Shown: positions 46,993 through 56,374, counted from the first letter of the stretch. The stretch is DNA of 64,000 nucleotides from Desulfovibrio sp. (GCA_017454855.1 JAFTCE010000023.1:1-64000); one strand, 5' to 3'. The notes: generated by a model from the letters alone, not told the origin. Numbers and translations are program-made.

Positions 46993-49560
46993 TTAATGGT
47001 ATTCACCATTGAGAAATTTTTCAGCATATGCCTGTACAGCATTGTCATCCACCATGAGCATGTCCATCTGACGGGTCATAATCAAAAGACGTCCCAGTTG
47101 ATCCAGTCGTTGGCACAGTTCGGACTTGGGGTATTTTTGATAGCGTGCCCGTAGTCTGTCGGCGGTGATTTCTACCGTAAAGCCCAAAGAACGTAGAATA
47201 ATACCTATGCACTGCACACGTCGTTCACGCTGCGTGCCAGAGGCTGCCCCACCTGCGAATTCAAAGCGTATGTAGTTTTTGTTCAGCGTGTCCCCGCACC
47301 AGCAATCCAGTATGGCATAATGGTAGCCCACACGGGACGAAAAATTGAGATAGCGATCAGAAATGATGGCGTAACTGCGTTGGCCGAAGCGAGAACAGCC
47401 TTCCTGGTTGCCCCCGATAACGCTTTGGCCCATGACGGAAAGAAAACCCCGCATATTTACGGGCCTTGGTCCGCGGGCCTGTACGGCCGGATTCAACATG
47501 CCGTCAAGAAGGCACGTAAAGGGCAGACTGAGGACGTCATCTGGTCTTGATTCTCGTTTTTCGGGATTGCGCAAGCCTTTGCCAAGATCAATGACGTATA
47601 AGTCGAGAGGCACGGCGCATACAAGATGGCAAGCAACGCCAGCGCTGTTGTCGGTGACACTGTCTGAAATTTGGAACATGCGCGTATAGCTCAGTTCGTG
47701 TACATAGCGCATGATATCGTGCAGAGAAGTGCAATGTTTGGGGCTGAAGGTGTCAGCGCGTGGATCAACAAGGTGCAAGGGCAGGATGTAAGGAGCAATG
47801 CGTCTCAAAAGCACCAGTGCAGGGCTGTTCCCGCCAGTTTTGGGACGGCGCAGGCGAAGTGACAGTAATTCGGGGATTTCACCCTTGAAAACCCTGCCTG
47901 AAAGTGCATCAACGGTGACAATTGTTCCTTGGGTAAGCAGATTTGTGGCGCCCGGCACATTTAAGATCGTGGGAACGCCAAATTCGCGGCAAATGGATGC
48001 CATGTGGCCTGTTAGGCTTCCCGTTTCGGCAATGATGGCTGCAGCTCGTCGCATGGCTGACATGGCGTTGGGAGATGAGTGTGCCAAGAGCATAACGGCA
48101 CCTTCGGGGAAATGCGTCACATCTTCGCTATCCCCCACAGGAACAACAGGACCGCAACCGACGCCCCTGGCCGCAACATCACCGCCGGCCAGAAGCGGTT
48201 GTAGGTCTCCCAACATGGGCGGTGCGTGTTCTGCAGCCGCATTGTCCATGCCCATGGGACGTGTTTGTAACAGGATGATCTGATCCGCCTCATCAATGGC
48301 CCATTCCATGTCTTGAGGGTATTGATAGTGTTCTTCCAGTTCCATGACCATGTCGGCCAGACGTCGTACCTGGGTATCACTGAGGCAGGGAACATCTGCT
48401 AATGTAGCGGGTACAGGTTCTAGCTGGCTTTCCACCTGACCATGACTAGTGTCGGTCAGGCAAAGCCGTACGGTCTTGTGTGCTATAGTTGACTTTACGA
48501 TCTTACGCGTTGCTCGGGAAATCAACCACTGATCCGGCGTACTTGTACCGTCCACAACACTTTCGCCCAAGCCCCATAGACCGTTTACTACAATGGCGTT
48601 GGAGCGTAAATCTACCGGATGACGTGAGAAGGCAACTCCGGCTGCCTTGGCGCGCACCATTTCGAGACAGCACAAGCCCATACCTGTGGCGTCAAGAGCA
48701 TAACCGTGTTCTGCCCGATAGGTGAGAGCGCGTGGTGAAAAAAGGCTTGCGACGACCCTTTTAAAGGATGTCAGCAAACTTTCACGTGTTACGCCGAGAA
48801 TGCTAAGATATTGTCCTGCGAAAGATTGGACTCCATCCTCAGCGATGGCGCTGGAACGCAACGCTGTAACTACAGAGCTTGCGTCGTGCCCAAAGGCTGC
48901 ATCCCACTCTGCAAAAAGGGCTTGGGCCAGGTCGTCCGTAACAGGAGCCTCCAGGACAAGTTTTTCAATCTCGTCAGAAATGGCTTTGATGCCTGTCGGC
49001 TCTTCGGGATCAATAGAACGCAAGAGAGCGAGCAATTTTTTGAAAAGACCGGAGGTGCGCAGCAAAAAATAGCTGCCAGCGCGAACGGTTATGGCAAAAC
49101 CGCGTGGTATGGGCATGTGCAGAATATTGCGTAATTCACCAAGATTGGCATTTTTGCCTCCAACGCCGTAGGCCATGCTGGCATCAATCTGGGACAGTGG
49201 CAAGGTGAATTGCGTTATCTCTCCGTGTTCGTGCTGTTCAAGTTCTGTTTCAATGCGCAGGGCAATAGCGCGTAGGGCTTCCTCAAGAGCAGATTCGTTG
49301 CGGCCAGACATCTTGCCCAAGGCTGTAACCATGCTTTCACAGTGAAAAATTGCCCGTCTGGCTTCTTTGCGCACTTCCTCTATTTCCAGATGTCGATTGC
49401 CGCTGAGCGTCGCATCAAGCGCGGCCATGAGATTGGCCAAGTCTGCATTGGCCTGCAGCAATTCTTTGAATGAGCTGTATTTTTTGCCAAAAGCATCCAT
49501 GGCTTGTGTACGGCTGATACGCGGAGCGTGACTGAAGAATTTTTTTAGCGCGGAAAGCAT
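46993..49560 (-). CDS. PEP/pyruvate-binding PEP synthase-like protein lacking the PEP barrel
   Basis: 855 residues. A helical N-terminal part (1-115) is followed by a PPDK/PPS nucleotide-binding domain (GVGGKNANLGELRN, TALRSSAIAEDG, GLGESVVDGTSTPDQWLI, LQTRPMG) and a phospho-His domain (AETGSLTGHMASICREFGVP). In place of the C-terminal PEP-binding barrel there are about 300 residues of unknown fold (about 565-855). It therefore may not make PEP; a phosphotransfer or regulatory role is possible. It is transcribed after the activator gene from a promoter of its own and is followed closely by an MFS permease. Confidence 0.8.
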   Translation of the reverse strand: MLSALKKFFSHAPRISRTQAMDAFGKKYSSFKELLQANADLANLMAALDATLSGNRHLEIEEVRKEARRAIFHCESMVTALGKMSGRNESALEEALRAIALRIETELEQHEHGEITQFTLPLSQIDASMAYGVGGKNANLGELRNILHMPIPRGFAITVRAGSYFLLRTSGLFKKLLALLRSIDPEEPTGIKAISDEIEKLVLEAPVTDDLAQALFAEWDAAFGHDASSVVTALRSSAIAEDGVQSFAGQYLSILGVTRESLLTSFKRVVASLFSPRALTYRAEHGYALDATGMGLCCLEMVRAKAAGVAFSRHPVDLRSNAIVVNGLWGLGESVVDGTSTPDQWLISRATRKIVKSTIAHKTVRLCLTDTSHGQVESQLEPVPATLADVPCLSDTQVRRLADMVMELEEHYQYPQDMEWAIDEADQIILLQTRPMGMDNAAAEHAPPMLGDLQPLLAGGDVAARGVGCGPVVPVGDSEDVTHFPEGAVMLLAHSSPNAMSAMRRAAAIIAETGSLTGHMASICREFGVPTILNVPGATNLLTQGTIVTVDALSGRVFKGEIPELLSLRLRRPKTGGNSPALVLLRRIAPYILPLHLVDPRADTFSPKHCTSLHDIMRYVHELSYTRMFQISDSVTDNSAGVACHLVCAVPLDLYVIDLGKGLRNPEKRESRPDDVLSLPFTCLLDGMLNPAVQARGPRPVNMRGFLSVMGQSVIGGNQEGCSRFGQRSYAIISDRYLNFSSRVGYHYAILDCWCGDTLNKNYIRFEFAGGAASGTQRERRVQCIGIILRSLGFTVEITADRLRARYQKYPKSELCQRLDQLGRLLIMTRQMDMLMVDDNAVQAYAEKFLNGEYH

Positions 49561-49611
49561 ACTATAGTATCCCTTGTACGTTTTTTTGCTGCCACAGGTG
49601 CAGGTGGTTTT

Positions 49612-49640
49612 GTTATCCGTCTACCAGCGTTACCTGTCAA
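49612..49640 (-). promoter_or_regulatory. Sigma70-type promoter for the PEP-utilising protein
   Basis: On the minus strand TTGACA (49635-49640), 17 bp, then GATAAC (49612-49617). The -35 is perfect and the -10 matches four of six. It lies at the very end of the activator gene, about 50 bp before the start codon. Confidence 0.6.
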
Positions 49641-52291
49641 CAGCGTATCATGGTATCCTTCACAACCACATAACGCTGCGAACGTCCATGTCCTTCCTTG
49701 CGCAGAAGGCCCTTTCGTTCCAGCAGTTGCAAATCGTATTGCGCCGTGCGCATGGAAATGTCTGTGCCGGTCAGATGTTGATATTGTAGGCGAGTAATGT
49801 TTCCCTGAGCGGCAATGTGAGGCCAGGCTGCCTGGAGTCGCGGCGGAAGCTGGCCATTGAAGACATCTCGCGTATCTTGCGTGTGCGCAATGTCAGATTC
49901 TTTAGTGAGGGCTGCATTTGAAGCAGACGTTGCTTTATGGGCCATTGGAGACATTTTTGAAGGAATTGAACCATGTTTGGACTTTGTCGGGATAGGTAAA
50001 TCTTGCGCCAAGGGGGCACTGAAGGTCGGATCTGCTTTGACTTGCCCGGGAGAGTCCGAAAGAGCAGCGTCTTCATATCTGGATGTGGGTGCGGTTGCGC
50101 CCAGTTGAATGTCTTCTTCATACAAGATAGGTCCATCGCAAAAGGCAAGTGCCCGAGCCAAGGTATTTTTTAACTCGCGGACATTGCCAGGCCAGTTGTA
50201 CTGAAGCAGTTTATCCATGGCGCCACGGCTTATCTGTGGGGGGATTATGCAGACAGAAGCGTCGTTCTGTTCCATCGCTAGAGACTCTGTTCTGGCTTTG
50301 CAGGCTGCATAGAGAAAATGCACCGTCAAGGCCGGGATGTCATCCTTGCGTTCTCGCAAGGGCGGGGAGTTGATGGTGATGACGGCCAACCTGTAGTAGA
50401 GATCTTCCCGAAAAAACCCACGCTGCGTATCTTCGAGCAAGGGAGCATTGGTGGCGGCTATGATACGTGTGTTGAAAGGAATGTCGTGGTCACAGCCCAA
50501 TGGGCGGATGCGGCGCGTGGAAAGCGCACGCAGCAGTGCCTGTTGAACCTTGGGCGCTGCATTGCCCACCTCATCAAGCATAAGCGTACCGCCTGCGGCA
50601 GCCAAAAATGCCCCTTTGCGCGCTGTGCGTGCCTCCGTGTAGGCGCCTTTTACATGGCCAAAAAGTGTATCCATAAGCAAATTTTCGTCAAGCGCACCAC
50701 AGTTGATGGAGATAAAGGGAGCGTGTGCCCGAGTACTCATATGGTGAATTGCTTCTGAAATCAATTCCTTGCCTGTGCCGGTTTCGCCTACCACAAGTAC
50801 GTCGTCGTCAACTTGTGCGGCTTTTCGTACATTGTCCAGCAAGACGCGCATGGCTGGCGAGAAACCCACGATACCGTCTGAAGGCAAGTCTTCCAGATGG
50901 GGAAGGTCTGGCTGCGGTTCCCGCCGATATAAAGCATTTTCCACGTCCTCACGCCGTTTTCTATGTTTTTGGGCATCATCCAGACGATACAGAAGCGTGT
51001 TGATACCTACTTTGAGTCTTTCCAGTTCTCGTGGAAGCGCGGGAATATCCATGGGGTGGCAATTCCCTTCCACATTGCGCGATTCCAATTCACAGATGAT
51101 GAGATTCAGCGACTTACTGATCTGGCGGGAAAGCCACCATAATGTCAAGGTCAACAAAAGTGTGCCGCCAATGAGCGCTGCTGCATAAATGCCCATCAAC
51201 AGCATGCCAGTGCGTGTGCCTGTGAAATTTGCGTCGAGAACTGCAAGTCCACCCAATATGATCGGGGCTTCTCCTGAAGCTGGGGTGAAGCAGAGAGGGG
51301 CGTAACTTACCCTTTTCACGGGCGGGGCATCACCCCAACCACGTTGATGATAGGGCAGTTGCCCGGAGTGACCGTTTTGCACACTGACCACCATATCCCA
51401 ATACTCAATGTGTTCAGGGCCTGGTCGGAATGCTGTATTGAAACCCGGTCGTCCAAAAATGCCTGTAAGCCCTGCGCGCGCCGTGTCGGTACTCAACTTG
51501 CGCTGACGTGATTGCTCATTTACTGGTTCGGATTGAAAGAGCAACCATCCCTCTCTATCGAAAAACATGGAACGAACCTGTGCATTGTCGTCGTTTTGCA
51601 AAGGTGCATCCGGAGCCGAATGAAGGGAAAGTATGTCACGCAAATCACGCAAGTCTAGCGAAAGCATGAGATAGCCCTGCAAATCTCCGTTGGAAGCAAA
51701 CACAGGCGTCGTGAAACGCAAAACATGGATGGTGACATTTTGGGCTTTACCTTGCACTTGTACCATGGAATAGAGGACTTCCAGGGGCTGACTGACGGAG
51801 ACATGCCCTGGTTGAAGGTTGGCGCTAAAAGAATGAAAAGGCCCCGTGGGGCTGGCCAAAGCCTGCTGAAGGGGCACAGTGACGACTTCATCCTCAACAT
51901 TCAGCAAGAGATAGCGGTTTTCTGGAGCAACGCCTTCAAAAGCCAGTTCCCTGTAACGCAAACCACCAGCCTTTGCGCGAAATTTCATGCGATCAGCCAT
52001 TTCTTTGATATTCATAGAGCCAGCGCCTAATATCAGGAGCTGATTGCGTGTTTCCTCCATGGCTTGGGCCATAGCAAGGCTAATGCCTTGAGCTTGAAGT
52101 TGAATATTGCGCGCAATTGCACGATTGACAACAAATTCCAGTCCGCCGCCAGTTGCGGCAAAAATGATAAGCAGGGCTGCCGTAAGGACTGGCAGACCCA
52201 AGAGCAGCATACGGCTTGTGAGGCTACGATTTCTGAAAAAAATCGTGAACTCTTGCGATGTGGAAGAATTTGTGTTGTTTATAAATTTCAT
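49637..52291 (-). CDS. Membrane-bound AAA+ sigma54-type activator with winged-helix C-terminus
   Basis: 884 residues from ATG 52291. Two membrane helices (about 29-50 and 360-385) enclose an extracytoplasmic sensor domain. A HAMP-like linker follows. The AAA+ domain has Walker A GETGTGKE (502-509), Walker B GGTLMLDEVG and WPGNVRELKNTLARAL. The sigma54-contact loop, normally GAFTGA, reads GAYTEA (549-554). The end lacks the usual Fis-type helix-turn-helix; it has a winged-helix-like segment (RTAQYDLQLLERKGLLRKEG, about 845-865). It likely senses a periplasmic signal and acts on the divergent sigma54 promoter at 52396. Confidence 0.87.
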   Translation of the reverse strand: MKFINNTNSSTSQEFTIFFRNRSLTSRMLLLGLPVLTAALLIIFAATGGGLEFVVNRAIARNIQLQAQGISLAMAQAMEETRNQLLILGAGSMNIKEMADRMKFRAKAGGLRYRELAFEGVAPENRYLLLNVEDEVVTVPLQQALASPTGPFHSFSANLQPGHVSVSQPLEVLYSMVQVQGKAQNVTIHVLRFTTPVFASNGDLQGYLMLSLDLRDLRDILSLHSAPDAPLQNDDNAQVRSMFFDREGWLLFQSEPVNEQSRQRKLSTDTARAGLTGIFGRPGFNTAFRPGPEHIEYWDMVVSVQNGHSGQLPYHQRGWGDAPPVKRVSYAPLCFTPASGEAPIILGGLAVLDANFTGTRTGMLLMGIYAAALIGGTLLLTLTLWWLSRQISKSLNLIICELESRNVEGNCHPMDIPALPRELERLKVGINTLLYRLDDAQKHRKRREDVENALYRREPQPDLPHLEDLPSDGIVGFSPAMRVLLDNVRKAAQVDDDVLVVGETGTGKELISEAIHHMSTRAHAPFISINCGALDENLLMDTLFGHVKGAYTEARTARKGAFLAAAGGTLMLDEVGNAAPKVQQALLRALSTRRIRPLGCDHDIPFNTRIIAATNAPLLEDTQRGFFREDLYYRLAVITINSPPLRERKDDIPALTVHFLYAACKARTESLAMEQNDASVCIIPPQISRGAMDKLLQYNWPGNVRELKNTLARALAFCDGPILYEEDIQLGATAPTSRYEDAALSDSPGQVKADPTFSAPLAQDLPIPTKSKHGSIPSKMSPMAHKATSASNAALTKESDIAHTQDTRDVFNGQLPPRLQAAWPHIAAQGNITRLQYQHLTGTDISMRTAQYDLQLLERKGLLRKEGHGRSQRYVVVKDTMIRC

Positions 52292-52315
52292 ATGGCGCCT
52301 TTTTTTGCGTGAAAA

Positions 52316-52344
52316 AATATAGGTAATATCATCTAAATGTTCAA
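52316..52344 (-). promoter_or_regulatory. Sigma70-type promoter of the activator gene
   Basis: Minus strand TTGAAC (52339-52344), 17 bp spacer, TATATT (52316-52321). Transcription would start about 18 bases before ATG 52291. This leaves the activator under ordinary control while the divergent operon uses sigma54. Confidence 0.6.
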
Positions 52345-52395
52345 TAAAAAAATTTGCTCGCAATTTGTAACGTAGGCAAACAACTTTTCGCGAAA

Positions 52396-52411
52396 TGGCA
52401 TAAAATTTGCT
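52396..52411 (+). promoter_or_regulatory. Sigma54 (-24/-12) promoter of the exporter operon
   Basis: TGGCAT-AAAAT-TTGCT matches the consensus TGGCAC-N5-TTGCW with one change and the exact spacing of the GG and GC elements. It lies 79 bases before ATG 52490 and diverges from an AAA+ activator gene. Confidence 0.8.
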
Positions 52412-52434
52412 TTTGCTTTAGCGTAGTTTTTTTG

Positions 52435-52448
52435 TGCGCTATAGCGCA
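52435..52448. promoter_or_regulatory. Perfect palindrome in the leader of the exporter operon
   Basis: TGCGCTATAGCGCA, 14 bases, begins about 24 bp downstream of the -12 element. It is a candidate operator for a second regulator or a small RNA hairpin. Confidence 0.5.
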
Positions 52449-52489
52449 AAATAACTGCGCATGTTTCAACATAATTTTCGGAGGGTTAT

Positions 52490-52771
52490 ATGAATATTTG
52501 GACGTGGCTTGCGACAGCCGCACTTGTGTTTGGAAAAATGATCCTCACAGTGTATTCTGGAACAGCCGGTGTTGCCATGGTGGCCGACACCCGTAACATG
52601 CATGGTATTTTGCAGTGGTGGGCCGAAATGTACAATGAGAGTCATTTGACATTTGCCATTGTCACCATGCTGATCATTCCCATTTTGGGATGTGTCCTCG
52701 GCTGGCTGGCCGATATCGTGATGAATCATATCGGCATTGATCTTACACACCGCGATTTGGCGGAAGACTAG
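52490..52771 (+). CDS. Small inner-membrane protein
   Basis: 93 residues, GGAGGG before the ATG. Two hydrophobic helices (about 5-33 and 55-78) flank a short loop with WWAEMYNESH. No known family was recognised. It is the first gene after the sigma54 promoter and 18 bp before the exporter, so it is probably an accessory subunit. Confidence 0.75.
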   Translation: MNIWTWLATAALVFGKMILTVYSGTAGVAMVADTRNMHGILQWWAEMYNESHLTFAIVTMLIIPILGCVLGWLADIVMNHIGIDLTHRDLAED

Positions 52772-52789
52772 CCAGAAGGAGGCAGAGTT

Positions 52790-53851
52790 ATGGACTGGTT
52801 ATTTATGGCGATGCCCATTTCAGGCGTGTCCATCTTTTGGCCGGGCTTGATCATCTTGGGACTGGGCGTAGGCATTATCGGCGGTTTCTTTGGCTTGGGT
52901 GGCGCGTGGATGGTCACGCCTGGTCTAAATATTCTGGGCTTCCCCATGGCCTTCGCCATTGGCACAGACATGGCCCAAATGGCTGGTAAATCCCTTATTT
53001 CCACCATGCGGCACGGCAAGTTTGGCAACGTGGACTATGTGTTGGGCTTGACCATGCTCATTGGAACACTCATCGGCGTGGATGCCGGTGTGTGGTGCGT
53101 CATGCAGCTGGAAAAAATCGGTCGAGTAGACGAGGTTGTGCGTTATCTGTATGACATCCTGCTCATCGCCATGGCTTGGCTTGTGTTCCATGATATTTCC
53201 GTGCGTAAAAAGAAGGCTGCTGCTGCTGCACAGCAGGGCAAGGCGCTGGACAAGGGCGCGACCGGCATTGAATGGGCCAGTAAGCTGCAGGCCATCAAGA
53301 TTCCGCCGGTGGTCTATTTCCGTAATGCGAATATCACCTGTTCCGCCTGGTTGCCCATCGTCATCAGCTTCTTCACCGGCTGGATGGCTGGCATTTTGGG
53401 CATCGGCGGCGGCCTGATCCGCATGCCCGCCCTAGTGTATCTGGTTGGCTGCCCCACCCACGTGGCCGTGGGTACCGACTTGTTTGAAGTGGCCATCTCT
53501 GGCTTGTACGGTACGTTCAGTTACGCGTACCAGGGACGCGTAGAATTGCTCGCCGCCATCGTTATGCTTTGTGGTGCAGCCATTGGGGCGCAGATAGGCG
53601 TGGTGGCCACCAAGTATGTGAAGGGCTACGGCATTCGTTTCGTGTTTGGTTTGGCCGTTTTGGGCTGCCTGATGTCCGTTGTGCTGAAGCAGCTCCAAGC
53701 CAAGTTCCCGGATCAGGGCTGGCTGGGTACGCTGGCCACCGTTGAAGTTCTGGGCTTCGTGAGCGCCATTTCCATATACATCGCCATTCAGATGGTTCGA
53801 GGCGCCCAGGCGGAATTGGCGGCCAAGAAGAACCAGAGTGCGGGCAACTAG
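52790..53851 (+). CDS. TauE/SafE-family anion exporter
   Basis: 353 residues, AAGGAGG before ATG. About eight membrane segments with two related halves: GGFFGLGGAWMVTPGLNILG and GILGIGGGLIRMPALVYLVG are the two GxGG repeats of the family, each followed by a VGTD/IGTD segment. The family carries sulfite, sulfoacetate or related organic sulfonates outward, which suits a sulfate reducer. The exact substrate is unknown. Second gene of the sigma54-controlled set. Confidence 0.9.
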   Translation: MDWLFMAMPISGVSIFWPGLIILGLGVGIIGGFFGLGGAWMVTPGLNILGFPMAFAIGTDMAQMAGKSLISTMRHGKFGNVDYVLGLTMLIGTLIGVDAGVWCVMQLEKIGRVDEVVRYLYDILLIAMAWLVFHDISVRKKKAAAAAQQGKALDKGATGIEWASKLQAIKIPPVVYFRNANITCSAWLPIVISFFTGWMAGILGIGGGLIRMPALVYLVGCPTHVAVGTDLFEVAISGLYGTFSYAYQGRVELLAAIVMLCGAAIGAQIGVVATKYVKGYGIRFVFGLAVLGCLMSVVLKQLQAKFPDQGWLGTLATVEVLGFVSAISIYIAIQMVRGAQAELAAKKNQSAGN

Positions 53852-53862
53852 GAGGATGCACC

Positions 53863-54462
53863 ATGAAAATTCGTACTTTGCTGCTCACGATGGCCATGCT
53901 TGGTTCGCTTGCACTGCTCGCTGGCTGCGACCTCAAGGGCGGTGTGGAACAAGGCCGTTGCGTGGCTTATGAAAAGGGCAAGTCAGTCACCATAGTGGCC
54001 GAAAAATTAGTTGACGGAAAGGGAACATACGCGGAATCAGCACAGATTCTCACCTACAAGCTGCCCGTAGCGGCACGCGACATGGGGCCAACGCCTGAAA
54101 CAGGTTTCCTTCTGTCCGCAGATCCCGACAAGGGTTTTGTTCTCATGTACGACAAGGCAGCCAACAAGGTGGCCAAGCTCGCCGTCAATTTCACGGATGT
54201 TGAAAAGAATGTTGACGCCAAGCATCCCAAGGTCAGCGGAAAGCCATTCCCGATCATAGACAAGGGACAGCAGACTGTGACAGTGTATTCTGCCGCCATG
54301 AAGACTTTGCTGACGTTTAAGATTCCCGCAGAGGCCATGAATTATGATGATTCGGCCTGGAAGTTCGGCAATGAACTGCGCGTTGCTTTTCTTAATGCAT
54401 CCAAAGATCAGGCATTGCGCATCATGAACTGCACCAAGACCAGCATCTACAAGAGGAAGTAG
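53863..54462 (+). CDS. Lipoprotein, DUF4881-like
   Basis: 199 residues, AGGAGG before ATG. The lipobox LLAGC gives Cys22 as the lipidation site. The mature part has GRCVAYEKGKSVTIVAEK and ends MNCTKTSIYKRK. It resembles the DUF4881 family, which I know mainly from Desulfovibrio relatives. It is 11 bp after the exporter and probably works with it in the envelope. Confidence 0.75.
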   Translation: MKIRTLLLTMAMLGSLALLAGCDLKGGVEQGRCVAYEKGKSVTIVAEKLVDGKGTYAESAQILTYKLPVAARDMGPTPETGFLLSADPDKGFVLMYDKAANKVAKLAVNFTDVEKNVDAKHPKVSGKPFPIIDKGQQTVTVYSAAMKTLLTFKIPAEAMNYDDSAWKFGNELRVAFLNASKDQALRIMNCTKTSIYKRK

Positions 54463-54491
54463 CTTTTTACGTCCTTTTCTGCTACCGTTTC

Positions 54492-54523
54492 GGCGGGGTT
54501 GGGCATGATTGCCCGACTCCGCC
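54492..54523 (+). terminator. Hairpin after the lipoprotein gene
   Basis: GGCGGGGTTGGGCA-TGAT-TGCCCGACTCCGCC, 30 bases after the stop codon. The stem is long with two mismatches; no T run directly follows, but a T-rich stretch lies at 54537-54549. Confidence 0.6.
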
Positions 54524-54581
54524 GTTGACGTATAGGGTTTTTCGTTTTTGTTCGACAAGGTGCCAAGAATCGCATGCAACG

Positions 54582-54603
54582 CTCTCGCTGGGAGAGTTTT
54601 TTT
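54582..54603 (+). terminator. Intrinsic terminator ending 12 bases before the next start codon
   Basis: CTCTC-GCTGG-GAGAG followed by TTTTTTT (54597-54603). GAGG, the ribosome site of the gene at 54616, comes directly after the T run, so the terminator sits in that gene's leader. Confidence 0.7.
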
Positions 54604-54615
54604 GAGGACTGTGAC

Positions 54616-54936
54616 ATGAACAGTTACCGCCAGGCGCTCTACATTGGCATTATACGCATTACAGCCAATATCCTCATGGTAGTGGCGCTTTTTTGGGCCA
54701 TGTATCAGGCATCGCGCAGTACGGGAGCTGTGGAGCTGGTCTTTTGCGCCTGGTTTTTCGGCATGATTGTTCCATTGTGGATATTGGCATACCTTCTTTC
54801 GCGACTCGTGCGGCGCAAATTCCCCGCAGAATATCAGAGTCTTGTGTCCTTGCCAGGGCGTGGCCCTTCCCTTGTATATTGGCGTGTTGCCGATTCTACC
54901 TTACTGCCGTTTCGTGACCCAAAAACTGACAGCTAG
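54616..54936 (+). CDS. Small inner-membrane protein, unknown
   Basis: 106 residues from ATG 54616; the frame opens at 54574, but that ATG lies ahead of the terminator and has no ribosome site. Two hydrophobic helices (about 8-30 and 41-62) are followed by a basic RLVRRKF and a soluble tail with LVSLPGRGPSLVYWRV. No family was recognised. Confidence 0.65.
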   Translation: MNSYRQALYIGIIRITANILMVVALFWAMYQASRSTGAVELVFCAWFFGMIVPLWILAYLLSRLVRRKFPAEYQSLVSLPGRGPSLVYWRVADSTLLPFRDPKTDS

Positions 54937-54982
54937 CAGGTTATCCCCCACACTTCTTGTCAACTGTTGAAAAGGAAGGCAT

Positions 54983-55822
54983 GTGGAAGCATTTTTGGAC
55001 AGCGCTGCTCTGAACCAGTATCGCCATAATAGCATATGCCAACGACGGTGGGGGATGCTTTGTGCCCTGCTTCTTGGAGTCGCGCTTGTGTGTGTCCTGG
55101 ATGGTCTGCAATCATTGCGGCGAGGAGAATCGGATCTCCTGGAGCTTTTGCCAGGTACTTCTGCGGCGGTATCCGGGCCTGTTGCCGCGCGAAACCCCGT
55201 TCTCACTGATGTCAAAGCAAGGATTGTGCCAGAAGAAGCTGCGCTCGGTTTTGAGCTGGAGGGTTTTTTTACTGGTTATGTGTTTGGCAGCGCCATGTGG
55301 CGAGGAAAAATTTTTGCTGAAGAAAACGTGCGACCAGGGCGCTACACATTGCGCGTCAGCTTCAGAGGGACTCCTGCCAATGCTATTCAGCGTTTCCCCG
55401 TATGCGTCTACGCCGATGCTACGGCCATGAGAGTTGCTTCGCTTTCCCTAGTTAATAGATATGCGGGCATGAATCCTTTCCTGCTTGCTGCGACCTTTTG
55501 CGCTGCTGGCCTTCTTGTGGGTCTTGTTGTTTTTTTTCTAGGGCAGCGGCGTATCGTACAGCTAGCACATCTCGCCTGCGCTGAAGTGGTCATGGTTCGA
55601 CCTGAAGCGCATGGCAAACGCCTCTGGGCGCTGGTATACACTCTGCGTACTCCTGCCCTTGGCGTCATGTGTTCAGTTTTTGATGTCCAAGGTGTTGTCT
55701 TGGGACGGGCGTATATCACTGGAGTTCGCAAAGGAACATTGGAATTGTTCACTAATGATGACATGGAGAATGTTTGTCCTGGCTGTCTTGCCTTGCTGCA
55801 ATCGCGTAGCCTTGAGCATTAA
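54983..55822 (+). CDS. Bitopic membrane protein, unknown
   Basis: 279 residues from GTG 54983 after GGAAGG. The ATG two bases earlier is out of frame and reads only ten codons. Helix one is at about 23-42. A soluble region of about 120 residues then has GKIFAEENVRPGRYTLRVSF, followed by a second helix (about 165-188) and a C-terminal domain with a final CPGC pair (VCPGCLALL). The middle domain looks beta-rich. Function unknown. Confidence 0.65.
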   Translation: MEAFLDSAALNQYRHNSICQRRWGMLCALLLGVALVCVLDGLQSLRRGESDLLELLPGTSAAVSGPVAARNPVLTDVKARIVPEEAALGFELEGFFTGYVFGSAMWRGKIFAEENVRPGRYTLRVSFRGTPANAIQRFPVCVYADATAMRVASLSLVNRYAGMNPFLLAATFCAAGLLVGLVVFFLGQRRIVQLAHLACAEVVMVRPEAHGKRLWALVYTLRTPALGVMCSVFDVQGVVLGRAYITGVRKGTLELFTNDDMENVCPGCLALLQSRSLEH

Positions 55823-55864
55823 CAGCGCTGATATAGTCACGTTTCATTGATTTAGGGTGGATAT

Positions 55865-56374
55865 ATGCCTGAATATTGTCCTTGCGGCAGTGGGCGTCTC
55901 TTTGCAGAGTGCTGCAGTCCCTATCTTGAGGGCAGGCAATGGCCTTCAGATGCTGAAACGCTCATGCGTTCTCGCTACACTGGCTATGTTTTGCAGCGTT
56001 ATCAATGGCTTGTGGATTCTACACATCCGGAATACCGCCAAAACATCAGTGTAGAAAAAATTTCTTCCAATGCGCGGGATGTACATTGGCTGGGGCTGAA
56101 AATACGATCTGTTGCTCGTGATGTGCCAGCGGGAGAAAAAGGTGAGCTTTTTGATGTCGTGGAATTTTTTGCGTATTATGAACTCGACGGCGTTCGACAA
56201 TTGGGAGAACGCAGTTTTTTTCAGCGCAAGGACGACAGACTGTACTATGTGGATGGCGTGGCTTTGCGGCCCGAGGCCTATCGCAGAAATGTGCTTAAAG
56301 TAGGCCGCAATGAACCATGCCCTTGTGGGAGTGGGAAAAAATACAAAAAATGTTGTGGAGCCTCGTCTTCTTGA
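55865..56374 (+). CDS. ychJ: YchJ-family protein with SEC-C zinc motif
   Basis: 169 residues. The N-terminus has [19 protein letters not shown], the middle [19 protein letters not shown], typical of YchJ, and the C-terminus a second SEC-C motif [17 protein letters not shown]. These Cys-Cys-Cys-Cys/His units bind zinc. The cellular role of YchJ is not settled. It overlaps no gene and is followed 14 bp later by a Cys-rich protein. Confidence 0.92.
   Translation: MPEYCPCGSGRLFAECCSPYLEGRQWPSDAETLMRSRYTGYVLQRYQWLVDSTHPEYRQNISVEKISSNARDVHWLGLKIRSVARDVPAGEKGELFDVVEFFAYYELDGVRQLGERSFFQRKDDRLYYVDGVALRPEAYRRNVLKVGRNEPCPCGSGKKYKKCCGASSS

Noticed and set aside
54981..55013. ATG at 54981 as start of the membrane protein gene
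   Set aside because: Out of frame: it reads ten codons to a stop, while GTG 54983 opens the long frame.
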